A stretch of DNA of 64,000 bases from DASQUK01 sp963813485 (GTDB lineage Bacteria; Actinomycetota; Acidimicrobiia; Acidimicrobiales; VFJN01). Within the stretch, counting starts at the first letter, position 1. Every line of letters begins with the position of its first letter. The notes beneath the pieces are model-generated. The model was not told the origin of the DNA. It saw only the letters and a program-made list of their open reading frames with translations, and did no database searches. Below, piece after piece: positions 52,288 to 61,065 of the stretch. The stretch covers positions 62,001-126,000 of the forward strand of contig CAWEZE010000020.1 of NCBI GenBank assembly GCA_963813485.1, read 5' to 3'. A program made the position numbers and the translations under genes.

Positions 52288-52761
52288 ATGCCGAAGCAAC
52301 CTCTGATCGTCGAGTTCCGCGAGGACCGGCGTGACGCGGTGATCGACCGCATGGCGGAAATGGCGTCGGCGCAGGGCGGCTGGCTGAACCTGACCCCGGG
52401 GCTCGACATGGACGTGCCCCCGCCGGACCGCACCCCGCTCGCCTCGCTGCTGGGCAGCCGCGGCCCGACCGTGCCCATGGGCACCTGGACCCCGCCGCAC
52501 GGGCGCGAGCCGGCGACGGCCGGCATCGTGCATCCCGAGGGTCCCAAGGCCGTGCGGCTGCTGGACGAGCGGGGGACGCCGGTCCCGGCCGGTTGGCGGG
52601 TGCTCCAGGACCATCCCAAGCGGGGCCTGGTGGTGGCGATCGCGGGTGGTTCGGGGCGCGACGAGCTCGACCGGGCCCTCGGGTGGCTCGTCGTCGCCAC
52701 CGGTGCGCTCTGCCGCTGGCCGCGCACCGGCGAGTGGCGGGCGCTGTGCTACCTGCCCTGA
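52288..52761 (+). CDS. Hypothetical protein, duplicated unit copy 2
   Basis: Same 157-residue sequence as the protein encoded at 47989, residue for residue, with silent DNA changes only (for example in the codons for the Val of AVRLL and the Leu-Val of GWLVV). It ends convergent with the second ligase gene. Function unknown. Identity of the proteins with silent differences is the best argument that this frame is a gene. Confidence 0.7.
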   Translation: MPKQPLIVEFREDRRDAVIDRMAEMASAQGGWLNLTPGLDMDVPPPDRTPLASLLGSRGPTVPMGTWTPPHGREPATAGIVHPEGPKAVRLLDERGTPVPAGWRVLQDHPKRGLVVAIAGGSGRDELDRALGWLVVATGALCRWPRTGEWRALCYLP

Positions 52762-52813
52762 CGCTCAGCGACCAACGAGTGCGGTCGTTCGGGCCGTCCG
52801 CGCGACCCCGAGA

Positions 52814-54427
52814 TCAGCGGCCGACGGCCTTTTCGGCGGTGTCGCGCGCCCAGCGGTAGTCGGCCTTGCCGGACGGCGACCGCACGATGCGCTCGACGAG
52901 CACGAGGTGCTTGGGTGCCTTGTAGCCCGCCAGCGATGCCTTGCAGTGGGCCGCCAGCTCGGGGAGGGTCGGCGCTCCGCCTGGCGCCGCCTGCACCACC
53001 GCAGTGACGGCGCTTCCCCAGCGTTCGTCGGGGACGCCCACGACCACGCAGTCGTAGATGCTCGCATGAGCCTTGAGCGCCGCCTCCACCTCCTCGGGGA
53101 ACACCTTTTCACCGCCGGTGTTGATCGAGACCGATCCCCGGCCCCGCAGCTCGATCGATCCGTCGGCCGTCACCGTGGCGACGTCGCCGGTGGCCAGCCA
53201 GCGTTGACCGTCGCGCTCGACGAACGTGGCCGCCGTCTTGTCGGGATCGTTGTAGTAGCCGAGCGGCAGGTGTCCCCCCGCCAGCACGTGGCCCACCACG
53301 CCGGACCCGGGTATCACCTCGTGGCCGTCGTCGTCGACCACGATCGTGGGCTTGGCCGGAGCGTTGAACCGCACCGGGCTGTCACCCGCCGGCCGGTTCT
53401 TGGCCGACACCCGCATGGACACCTGGGTGCCGGCCTCCGACGAGCCGAAGCCGTCGGCCAGCCCCACGTGCGCGGGCAGCGTGGCGAACACCCGCTCGCG
53501 GGTGGACGGTGACATGGGTGCCCCGCCGTTGGAGAACGTGTACAGCGACGTGACGTCGTAGCCGCCGGCCCGGTCCCACGCGTCGAGCAACGGCCGGGCC
53601 ACGGCATCGCCCACCACCGTTAGCCCGTTCACCTTCTCGCGCTCGACGGTCCGCCACACGTCGTCGGGGTCGAGGGACCCCGGCATCAGCACCACCTTGC
53701 TCCCCGAGAACAGCCACCCCAGCGACGTCCACTGCGCGGCGGCGTGCATCATCGGGGCGATCGGCAGGAAGCAGATCGGGTGCTCGGCGATGCGCCCGGG
53801 AAGCTCGTCGGGGCGCTCGACGACACCGAACAGGCGCATGGGGTCGCCGCCGCCGATGCAGGCGTAGAAGGCGTCGACGTGGCGCCAGACGACGCCCTTC
53901 GGCATCCCGGTCGTCCCACCCGTGTAGATGATGTAGTGGTCGTCGTCGGACCGGGCTATGGCCGGGCGGTCGTCCGCGGCGGCGGCCAGGGCGGCGTCGT
54001 ACTCGTCGCCGGTCACCAACGTGAAGCGCACCGCAGGCAGGTTGCCCGAGCCCACCACCGCGTCCACGGTGGGCGCCAGCGACGGCTGGGTGATCACGGC
54101 CGCGGAGTCGCTGTTGTCCAGCAGGTAGCGGAGCTCGTCGGCAACGTAGCGGTGGTTGACGTTGATGGGAACGGCGCGCAGGGTGAAGGCCGCCAGCATC
54201 GCCTCGAGGTACTCGGGGCAGTTCTCGAGGTAGAGGGCTACGTGGTCGCCATGACCGATCCCCTGGCCCGCCAGGTGGTTGGCCAGGCGCCGGACCCGGT
54301 CGTCGAGCTGGGCATAGGTGCGGCGCTGGTCGCCGACCACCAGCGCCTCCCGATCGGGGACGGCATCGGCGGCCATCTCCCAAATGCTCGCGAAGTTGAA
54401 GTTGGCGGGCACTGACGTGGGCTTCAT
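52814..54427 (-). CDS. AMP-dependent acyl-CoA ligase, duplicated unit copy 2
   Basis: 537 residues, starting at ATG 54427 like copy 1. All ANL motifs (TGGTTGMPKG, GSSEAGTQ, WLATGDVA, SGKADYRW) are preserved. It carries Asp instead of His in APTV-x-AVV and Ala instead of Glu in GG-x-PTLP. Both changes fall outside the catalytic motifs, so both copies should be active. With two copies the dosage of this activation step is doubled. Confidence 0.93.
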   Translation of the reverse strand: MKPTSVPANFNFASIWEMAADAVPDREALVVGDQRRTYAQLDDRVRRLANHLAGQGIGHGDHVALYLENCPEYLEAMLAAFTLRAVPINVNHRYVADELRYLLDNSDSAAVITQPSLAPTVDAVVGSGNLPAVRFTLVTGDEYDAALAAAADDRPAIARSDDDHYIIYTGGTTGMPKGVVWRHVDAFYACIGGGDPMRLFGVVERPDELPGRIAEHPICFLPIAPMMHAAAQWTSLGWLFSGSKVVLMPGSLDPDDVWRTVEREKVNGLTVVGDAVARPLLDAWDRAGGYDVTSLYTFSNGGAPMSPSTRERVFATLPAHVGLADGFGSSEAGTQVSMRVSAKNRPAGDSPVRFNAPAKPTIVVDDDGHEVIPGSGVVGHVLAGGHLPLGYYNDPDKTAATFVERDGQRWLATGDVATVTADGSIELRGRGSVSINTGGEKVFPEEVEAALKAHASIYDCVVVGVPDERWGSAVTAVVQAAPGGAPTLPELAAHCKASLAGYKAPKHLVLVERIVRSPSGKADYRWARDTAEKAVGR

Positions 54428-54643
54428 GCCACTGACCTGGGGTCCCTCACGCTGTCGGTGTCCATTCCGTCCGTGCGTTCCCGACAGATGACTGGAACGA
54501 AGGACCGAACATCCGCCGGACATCCAACCGGCAGCGCGCCCGAGGCTACCCCCTTGCCCCTGCGCCTGACCCCTTCGGCTGATGCTCTGCTGCGCCGTTC
54601 AGGGAGCCGGAACGCTCGGATGAGAACAGCGGGGCCTCGGCCA

Positions 54644-55777
54644 TCACGCGGACGACGAGGCGGAGGCCGCTCGTCGATACCGCGTCGTGGAGTGCTCCGG
54701 GTCGTCGTCGAACTGGGGGATGACTTCACGCCCGAACAACTCCATGGAGCCGACGACGACCTCGGTGGGAAGCGTGTTGGTGGTCGGGCTGAACGTGAGC
54801 TGGTCGAAGCCCATGTCGACCCAGCGCTGGACCGAGCGCGCACAGTCGTCGGGGTCGCCGACGGCGATGTACCCCTCGGCCGACAACCGCTCGACCGCCT
54901 CGGGGCTGGGCTCCGGGATCTTCTCCGGCCACAACGGCAGGTGCTTCGGCCGTGGGACGTTGTCGAGCCAGTGGTAGGCGAGTGACGAGTAGTAGTTCAT
55001 GCCCATGGTCGAGGCGACCTCGAAGGCCTTGCGACGGTCCTCCATGCACAACATGTTGGTCACGCCCATGAGGTTGTCGTTGACGTAGTCGCCGACCGGG
55101 GTGGCGCCGCCGATGGCTGCCTTGTAGGCCTCGACCAGCGGTCGCATGTCGGTGGGCCGGCCGATGGCGAAGCAGAACACGCCGAGACCCAGCTCGCCGG
55201 CCTCGGTGAACGTGCCGGGACTGCCGCCCGCCACCCACATGGCCGGGTGCAGCGGGCCGTAGGGCTTGGGAAAGACCTTGCGCTCCGGCATGCGAAAGAA
55301 CTCGCCCTCGTGGCTGTACGGCGCGTTCTTCCACATCTTCGGTATCTCGTGGATGGCCTCCCGCCACATCGCCTTGGTGATGTCGACGCTCGGAATGTCG
55401 AAGCCGAGCACCTCGGTGCTCGACGATCCTCGCCCCGTGCCGAACTCGAAGCGGTTGTTGGTCAGGTGGTCGAGCAACGCCACGTTCTCGGCCACCCGCT
55501 GTGGCTTGTTGACCGGTGGCGTGATGTTGAAGATCGCCGAACCGAGGTGGACACGCTCGGTCTGCCCGGCGCAATAGCCGAGGAAGGCCTCGGGCCCGGG
55601 CATGTGGCTGTACTCGTCGAGGAAGTGGTGTTGTGGGCACCACACATACTTGAAGGCGTTGCGGTCGGCCGCCCGGGCGATCTCGACGTTGCGGAAGATG
55701 CGCTTGTGCTCTGCGTTGGCATCCTGGTCGCGCTCGAACTGCGGCACGAACAGCTGGGCAAAGACGCCGAACTCCAT
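54644..55777 (-). CDS. LLM-class oxidoreductase, copy 2
   Basis: 377 residues, differing from copy 1 at one position (Leu for the second Pro of KHLPPWPEK). The cofactor-loop and substrate-end motifs are unchanged. The last codons differ silently from copy 1. The gene is followed, reading left, by a 216-bp spacer and the ligase gene. Confidence 0.9.
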   Translation of the reverse strand: MEFGVFAQLFVPQFERDQDANAEHKRIFRNVEIARAADRNAFKYVWCPQHHFLDEYSHMPGPEAFLGYCAGQTERVHLGSAIFNITPPVNKPQRVAENVALLDHLTNNRFEFGTGRGSSSTEVLGFDIPSVDITKAMWREAIHEIPKMWKNAPYSHEGEFFRMPERKVFPKPYGPLHPAMWVAGGSPGTFTEAGELGLGVFCFAIGRPTDMRPLVEAYKAAIGGATPVGDYVNDNLMGVTNMLCMEDRRKAFEVASTMGMNYYSSLAYHWLDNVPRPKHLPLWPEKIPEPSPEAVERLSAEGYIAVGDPDDCARSVQRWVDMGFDQLTFSPTTNTLPTEVVVGSMELFGREVIPQFDDDPEHSTTRYRRAASASSSA

Positions 55778-55798
55778 CGGCGCAGAGTAGAACGTGTT

Positions 55799-56416
55799 CT
55801 AGTTTTCGGCAAGCACGTCGACCCAACAGCCTTCGAGGTGGTCGTCGACCACGCCGCCGGCCTGCATCAGCGAGTACGCGACCGTAGGGCCGACGAAGCG
55901 GAAGCCCCGCTGGCGCAGGTCCTTCGCCAGCGCCGAGGACGACGGCGTAGTGCTGGGCATGTCGGCGAACGCCCGGAAGCGGCCGGGCGGGCGCTCGTCG
56001 GCGCCGGGCGCGTGCGAGAACACCAGGTCCACCAGCGACCCGCCCTGCTCGTTTAGCGCCACGACCGCCCGGGCGTTGGCGACGGTGGCCTCCACCTTGG
56101 CCCGATTGCGGACGATGCGCTGGTCGGCAAGGAGCCGTGCCACGTCGTCGTCGCCGTAGGCGGCCACGACGTCGGGCTCGAAGCCGTCGAACGCCTCACG
56201 GAACCCGGGACGCTTTCGGAGGATGATCAGCCACGAAAGCCCGGATTGGAACGCCTCGAGGGACATGAGCTCGAACAGGGCCCGCTCGTCGCGGAGTGGC
56301 CGGCCCCACTCGTAGTCGTGGTAGTCGATGTAGAGAGGGTCGCTGGTGCCCCAGCCGCAGCGCTGCTTGCCGTCGTCGCCTATTCGAAGGTCGTTGCTGT
56401 TGGTGATATCCGTCAT
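55799..56416 (-). CDS. tag: DNA-3-methyladenine glycosylase I, copy 2
   Basis: 205 residues with the same zinc and catalytic residues as copy 1; Asn replaces His in VVAL-x-EQGG. Upstream of ATG 56416 the alternative N-terminal extension has Tyr instead of Cys. It starts 49 bp from the tldE stop and may be transcribed from the tldE side or from its own promoter in that gap. Confidence 0.93.
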   Translation of the reverse strand: MTDITNSNDLRIGDDGKQRCGWGTSDPLYIDYHDYEWGRPLRDERALFELMSLEAFQSGLSWLIILRKRPGFREAFDGFEPDVVAAYGDDDVARLLADQRIVRNRAKVEATVANARAVVALNEQGGSLVDLVFSHAPGADERPPGRFRAFADMPSTTPSSSALAKDLRQRGFRFVGPTVAYSLMQAGGVVDDHLEGCWVDVLAEN

Positions 56417-56464
56417 GTATCGGAGACTAACGAGGGGGTCCGACATTTAAGGAGAGCCGGGTGG

Positions 56465-57838
56465 TCACCCCCGGGCATTGCCGGTGAAGGCCCACGACGC
56501 CAGCCGCGCCGAGGGGACGTGCATGATGCCGCCCTCGCTGCCCACCAGCTGGGCGTCGTTGCCGAGGCCCAGCACCTTCCCCGGGCCGAAGCCACCCACG
56601 ATCGACTGCGTGTAGCGCAGGTTCTGGACCGCTCCGACCATCTTGCCCTCCTCGACCAGGAAGAGGCCGTTGCGGGTGAGCCCGGTCACCACCTGGGTCT
56701 TGGGATCGAGGATGCGGTTGTACCAGAGGTCGGTCACCAGCAGGCCCCGCTCCACCTGCCCGACGAGCCGATCCGGCGTCTCGTCCCCTCCGCCGAGGAA
56801 CAGGCTGGTGGCATAGCCGCCGAACGCCTCGGAGCCGACCGAGTGGCCCGTCGGCTCGACGCCGGCGAGGCGCGCGGAGCGGCGGTCGTGCGTCAGGCCG
56901 GACGAGACCCCACCCTCCACCAGGTCCAGCCGCCGCTTGGGCGTCCCCTCGGCGTCGAAGCCGACGCCAAGGGCACTGGGATCGGTGGCATCGTCCCAGA
57001 TGTCAACGACCGGGTCCCACTGCCGCTCGCCGAGGTGTACGAACGAGGTGCCATCGGCGTGCGCCTTGCCGTTGAAGCCCATGTAGGCGGGATAGACCAG
57101 CGCCGACGCGACTGCCCTGGGCTCGAGCACGACCTCGTAGTTGCCCGGCGGTAGCTCCATCGGGTTCCGGCCGGACGCCGCCTTGGCAGCGGCCCGGGCT
57201 CCGCAGTCGGCGCCGTCGAGATCCGACAGCCGCACCGACGTCGCCTGGGCGTAGCCGTCGGCGGTATCGCCTCCGCCGTCCCCGTCCGAAATAGGAGCGC
57301 GGTGGATGCCATCGAGCTGAGCGGTCGTGGCCTGGCCCACCGCTCGCTGCCCGGTCGTCGACACGAGCACTTGGGTGGCGGCCTCCGTCGAGCAGTAGCC
57401 GGCGGCCTCCAGCCCCGCCCCCGCATCGACGAACGCCGCCACGATGGCGGCCCGCTGGTCGGGGGTCGCCCCGGCGGTGCCGTCGTCCCAATGGTCGACG
57501 GGCGGCACCGGCGCCTCGGGTGCGAAGCCGGCGAACTCCGGGTCGGGCGGCCGCAGGGCCGCCGCCGCCAGGGCCCGCTCGACGAGCGCCTCCAGGCTGG
57601 CGGCATCGGTGCGCGTGGTCTGGGCGCGGGCCACCTTGCCGTCCACCGCGACGGTGAGCGACATCGCCTCGAGATCCTCCGTGACGTTCTGGTGGATGCG
57701 GCTGTTGGCGAACCGGGTCAGCGACAACGTGCCCACCACCGCTGCGGCGACGGCCTCGGCCCGGCCGGCGACGTACGCGAGGGTCTGCTCGCACGCGTCG
57801 GTCGCCAGGCGGGTGGTATCGGCGAGTTCGACCATCAT
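56465..57838 (-). CDS. tldE: TldE/PmbA-family metalloprotease subunit
   Basis: A 457-residue TldE. It starts MMVELADTTRLATDACEQTL; LSLTRFANSRIHQNVTEDLE is the conserved strand near the N terminus, and GYAQATSVRLSDLDGADCGA, NYEVVLEPRAVASALVYPAY and TGLTRNGLFLVEEGKMVGAV then FTGNARG mark the family. It lacks the HExxxH of TldD, as TldE does. TldD/TldE form a protease that matures modified peptides or degrades small proteins. tldD is 0.8 kb away on the same strand. The final codons lie inside the duplicated unit. Confidence 0.92.
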   Translation of the reverse strand: MMVELADTTRLATDACEQTLAYVAGRAEAVAAAVVGTLSLTRFANSRIHQNVTEDLEAMSLTVAVDGKVARAQTTRTDAASLEALVERALAAAALRPPDPEFAGFAPEAPVPPVDHWDDGTAGATPDQRAAIVAAFVDAGAGLEAAGYCSTEAATQVLVSTTGQRAVGQATTAQLDGIHRAPISDGDGGGDTADGYAQATSVRLSDLDGADCGARAAAKAASGRNPMELPPGNYEVVLEPRAVASALVYPAYMGFNGKAHADGTSFVHLGERQWDPVVDIWDDATDPSALGVGFDAEGTPKRRLDLVEGGVSSGLTHDRRSARLAGVEPTGHSVGSEAFGGYATSLFLGGGDETPDRLVGQVERGLLVTDLWYNRILDPKTQVVTGLTRNGLFLVEEGKMVGAVQNLRYTQSIVGGFGPGKVLGLGNDAQLVGSEGGIMHVPSARLASWAFTGNARG

Positions 57839-57858
57839 CCGGACCGTAGTGTGAATAG

Positions 57859-58602
57859 GTGACACTCGCGAGCGCCGCCCGCGGCATCGGCGGCAACGGC
57901 ATCGAGGTGGTCGCCTTCGACGGTGACGACACCCTCTGGCACAGCGAGAGCCATTTCGTCGACGCCCACGCCCGGTTCGTCGCCCTCGTCGCGCCCTATG
58001 TCGACGCCGATCCGAGCGTGATCGACGAGCAGGTGGTGGCCACCGAACGGGCCAACCTCGCCATCTACGGCTACGGGGCCAAGGCATTCACCCTGTCGCT
58101 GATCGAGTCCGCCATCGATCTGACCGGCGGCCGCGTCACCAGTGACGAGATCAGGGCGATACTCGATCTGGGCAAGCGGCTCCTGGACCAGCCGGTCGAG
58201 CTGCTAGATGGTGTCGACGAGGTCGTCGCGCGGCTGGCCGACGACGGATATCGCCTCATCGTCGTGACGAAGGGCGACCTGTTCCACCAGGAATCCAAGG
58301 TCGCCGGCTCGGGCCTGGCCGACAGGTTCGCCCGGGTCGAGATCGTGTCGGAGAAGGACATGACCACCTACCGTCGCGTCATCGGCGAGGCCGGCGTGGC
58401 CCCCGAGAACTTCCTCATGATCGGCAACTCGGTGCGCTCCGACATCCTCCCCGTGGTCGAGCTCGGCGGGCACGCCGCGCATCTGCCGTACGTGTACACG
58501 TGGGAGCTCGAGCACGTGCCAGACGCCGACGCCGAGCGCATGGGCTTCCACGAGTTGACCTCGATACGCCAGGTGCCCGAGCTCCTCAAGCACCTGTCCT
58601 GA
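57859..58602 (+). CDS. HAD-superfamily hydrolase
   Basis: A 247-residue HAD phosphatase from GTG 57859. Motif I VVAFDGDDTLWHSE (DxDxT with nucleophile Asp), motif II/III Lys in VVTKGDLFHQESK and motif IV NFLMIGNSVRSDILPVVELG. The cap is helical (NLAIYGYGAKAFTLSLIESA). It stands on the opposite strand between tldE and tldD, 20 bp from the tldE start and 17 bp from the tldD stop. Substrate unknown. Confidence 0.92.
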   Translation: MTLASAARGIGGNGIEVVAFDGDDTLWHSESHFVDAHARFVALVAPYVDADPSVIDEQVVATERANLAIYGYGAKAFTLSLIESAIDLTGGRVTSDEIRAILDLGKRLLDQPVELLDGVDEVVARLADDGYRLIVVTKGDLFHQESKVAGSGLADRFARVEIVSEKDMTTYRRVIGEAGVAPENFLMIGNSVRSDILPVVELGGHAAHLPYVYTWELEHVPDADAERMGFHELTSIRQVPELLKHLS

Positions 58603-58619
58603 GCGCCCTCCGGCGGGCG

Positions 58620-60056
58620 CTACCGGACACCCACCCGCACGTTCCGGAACCGGGACGGGGCGGCATGGTGGCCGGTATGGCCGACCTGCAGCGGCTGGCC
58701 CTTGCCGCAGTGCGGCACACCCCAGACGGTCCACTCGTCGGCGCCGCCGACCGCGTCGAGCGACGCCCAGAACGTCGGGCCGATACCCGTGTACGTGGGG
58801 TTCTTGAGCATGCGGCCCAGCCGGCCGTCCTTGATCTCCCAGCCGATCTCACAGCCGAACTGGAAGTTGAGCCGCTTGTCGTCGATCGACCACGACCGAT
58901 TGGTCTGCATGTAGATGCCGTCGTCGGTGCCGGCGATCATCTCGTCGAGCGACGACTCCCCGGGCAGGAGACCCACGTTGGTCATCCGCACCATGGGCAG
59001 CCGGGCGGGCCCGTCGGCCCTGACCATTCCGCCCGAAGCCAGGCCCACCAGGGGGGCCGAGTCCCGGCCCGACAGCACCCCGACCCACATGCCGTCCCGC
59101 ACGATGTCCACCGATTGGGCGGGCACGCCCTCGTCGTCGTAACCGAAACTGCCCATCGCCCCGGGCAGGGTGGCGTCGGCGGTGATCTGCATCACCTCGC
59201 TGCCGAAGCGCAGGTCGCCGAGCTGGGTCGGGTCGAGCCACGAGGTGCCGGCGAACGCCGCCTCCCAGCCGAGTATGCGGTCGAGCTCGACGGCGTGCCC
59301 GACCGACTCATGGATCTGCAGCGCCACCTGGTCGGAGTCGAGCACGATCGTCGTGGTGCCCTCGGGGCACTGCGGAGCTTCCAGCAGGGCGACCGCCTGC
59401 TCGGCCATGGTGGCGGCGTTGGCCACGAGATCGAGGCCGCGCACCAGCTCCCACCCCTGCGTGCCGTACTGACCCCGCACGCCGGGGTACGAGCGGCGCT
59501 GCGTCTCCCCGTCGCCGATGGCGGTGGCATCGACCACCGCCCCGCACTCGACCAGGCGCTGGCTGACGCGGCTGCCCTCGCTGGACGCAAACCACTTCTC
59601 GGTGTCCCACGCCTGGTAGCTCGCCTGGGCAAGGGGGACACCGGCATCGTTGGCGGCACCGGTGGCGTCGACCAGGAGGTCGCCCTTCTCGGCCAGGCTG
59701 ATGTCGTCGAGCGGGTGGACCTGCCAGGTCGAGGACCACTCGGCCTCCACCACCGGCGCCGGCGCCAGGTCGAGCGGCGGGCCGGCGACCCGACCCGATG
59801 CCCGCGCCACGGCGGCCGCGCCCTCACCGGCGCTGCGGGCGGCCGCCGGAGTGAGCGTCGGGGTGGCCTGGAAGCCCCAGGAGGACCCGATCAGCGCCCG
59901 CACCCCGATGCCGGCGTTCTCGGTCTGGGTGAGGTCCTCGACCACCCGGTTGCGGGCCTCCATCGACTCGTGCCGGATGATCATCACGCGGGCGTCGGCA
60001 TACCGGGCGCCGGCGGCGAGCGCTGCCTCGACGGCTGCGGTGGCGAGCTCGAGCAT
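58620..60056 (-). CDS. tldD: TldD-family zinc metalloprotease
   Basis: A 478-residue TldD. It starts MLELATAAVEAALAAGARYA. The zinc motif HExxxH is in ALQIHESVGHAVELDRILGW (about 260-279). The other family marks are AVALLEAPQCPEGTTTIVLD, GMVRADGPARLPMVRMTNVG and the C-terminal CGKGQPLQVGH with the third metal Cys. Together with TldE it makes a cytoplasmic protease. Its start overlaps the EthD-gene stop (ATGA), an unusual partner. Confidence 0.94.
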   Translation of the reverse strand: MLELATAAVEAALAAGARYADARVMIIRHESMEARNRVVEDLTQTENAGIGVRALIGSSWGFQATPTLTPAAARSAGEGAAAVARASGRVAGPPLDLAPAPVVEAEWSSTWQVHPLDDISLAEKGDLLVDATGAANDAGVPLAQASYQAWDTEKWFASSEGSRVSQRLVECGAVVDATAIGDGETQRRSYPGVRGQYGTQGWELVRGLDLVANAATMAEQAVALLEAPQCPEGTTTIVLDSDQVALQIHESVGHAVELDRILGWEAAFAGTSWLDPTQLGDLRFGSEVMQITADATLPGAMGSFGYDDEGVPAQSVDIVRDGMWVGVLSGRDSAPLVGLASGGMVRADGPARLPMVRMTNVGLLPGESSLDEMIAGTDDGIYMQTNRSWSIDDKRLNFQFGCEIGWEIKDGRLGRMLKNPTYTGIGPTFWASLDAVGGADEWTVWGVPHCGKGQPLQVGHTGHHAAPSRFRNVRVGVR

Positions 60057-60418
60057 CAGTCCCCTAGTCCCTCGATGATGATGCGGGGTTCATCGGTCAG
60101 AAGGTAGACGCCGCCGGCGAGGTCGAGGAGCTGGCGTTCGTCGGGCGCGACAGTCTCCTGATAGCCCGGGTCGCCGGTCATCGCGATGAAGTCGTCGAGG
60201 CTCCGGTACCACTGCATGGCGACGCCGTCGAAGCCCTCGGTGCCTGCCCAACCGTTGGCGCCGGTGGCGAGGCGGGGGTGCTGTTCGTAGCGGACGAGAC
60301 GGCTCCGGACGCCGGGTACCGACACGATCTTGCCGGCGTGCACGTCGCGCCAGTGGGTCTGGAACTCCTGGGGCGTCAGTGCCGGGTTGCGGCGGAGCAT
60401 GGCGGTCAGGCGGATCAT
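60056..60418 (-). CDS. EthD-domain protein
   Basis: A 120-residue dimeric alpha+beta barrel protein beginning MIRLTAMLRRNPALTPQEFQ, with THWRDVHAGKIVSVPGVRSR and VAMQWYRSLDDFIAMTGDPG, the EthD pattern. EthD-like proteins assist ring or ether degradation and some are lyases. The ATG follows GGGGAGGGG. It overlaps tldD by 4 bases and is divergent from the CMD/SDR pair with 80 bp between, so it may belong functionally with those catabolic genes. Confidence 0.9.
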   Translation of the reverse strand: MIRLTAMLRRNPALTPQEFQTHWRDVHAGKIVSVPGVRSRLVRYEQHPRLATGANGWAGTEGFDGVAMQWYRSLDDFIAMTGDPGYQETVAPDERQLLDLAGGVYLLTDEPRIIIEGLGD

Positions 60419-60498
60419 CTGTGGCCCCTCCCCTGGGCAGACAAACTGGTCGTAGACGTGCGGCATATGACCGCACAGCTACGACCAGAAAGCAACTG

Positions 60499-61065
60499 AT
60501 GACGCAACCGACGACGAAGCCGACCGCGCCCCGCATCCCGCCACTGCCGCCCGACGAACGCGACGAGCGGGCCAACGAGTTGCTGGCCCAGGTCGGCGCA
60601 CCGGTCCGGTCGGCAGGGAACCTGTTCACCACGCTCGTCCGCCACCCCGGACTGTTCCGCCGCTGGCTGCCCTTCGGGGGCAAGCTCCTGGTGGGGCGGC
60701 TGCCCGACCGCGACCGTGAGCTGCTGATACTGCGCACGGCCTGGCACTGCGGATCCGACTACGAGTGGAGCCAGCATGTGCGCATCGCCGGCGGCGTCGG
60801 GGTCACGGCCGAGGAGATGGAGCGGCTCCAGGCCGCCGACGCCGCGGACGACCCGGCCTGGGTGCCGTTCGACGCCGCGTTGATCCGCGCCGCCGATGAG
60901 CTGCACGGGGACAGCTGCCTCGGCGACGCCACCTGGGCGGCGCTGGCGGGACGCTACGACGAGCGCCAGCTCATCGAGGTGCCCATGGTCGTCGGGCACT
61001 ATCACCTGCTCGCGTTCACGCTCAACTCGCTCGGGATCCAGGTCGAAGAGGCCGACGCAGAGTGA
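60499..61065 (+). CDS. Carboxymuconolactone decarboxylase-like protein
   Basis: A 188-residue CMD-fold protein. PVRSAGNLFTTLVRHPGLFR, LPDRDRELLILRTAWHCGSD and YEWSQHVRIAGGVGVTAEEM are typical of the larger CMD proteins that often accompany SDR and EthD genes; a single Cys (WHCGS) replaces the AhpD CxxC. The C-terminal half is IEVPMVVGHYHLLAFTLNSL. The start follows GAAAGC weakly. It overlaps the SDR gene by 4 bases (GTGA). Confidence 0.9.
   Translation: MTQPTTKPTAPRIPPLPPDERDERANELLAQVGAPVRSAGNLFTTLVRHPGLFRRWLPFGGKLLVGRLPDRDRELLILRTAWHCGSDYEWSQHVRIAGGVGVTAEEMERLQAADAADDPAWVPFDAALIRAADELHGDSCLGDATWAALAGRYDERQLIEVPMVVGHYHLLAFTLNSLGIQVEEADAE

Larger units (their letters stand above)
52180..56476. 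repeat. Tandem duplication, copy 2 (about 4.3 kb)
   Basis: Second copy of the unit at 47881-52178. The right boundary lies inside the last few codons of tldE (its stop at 56465 is within the repeat), so tldE was the original neighbour and copy 1 carries only that scrap at 52167-52178. Junction bases CCCCGGGC/CGTCGCC suggest short microhomology. Confidence 0.95.
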
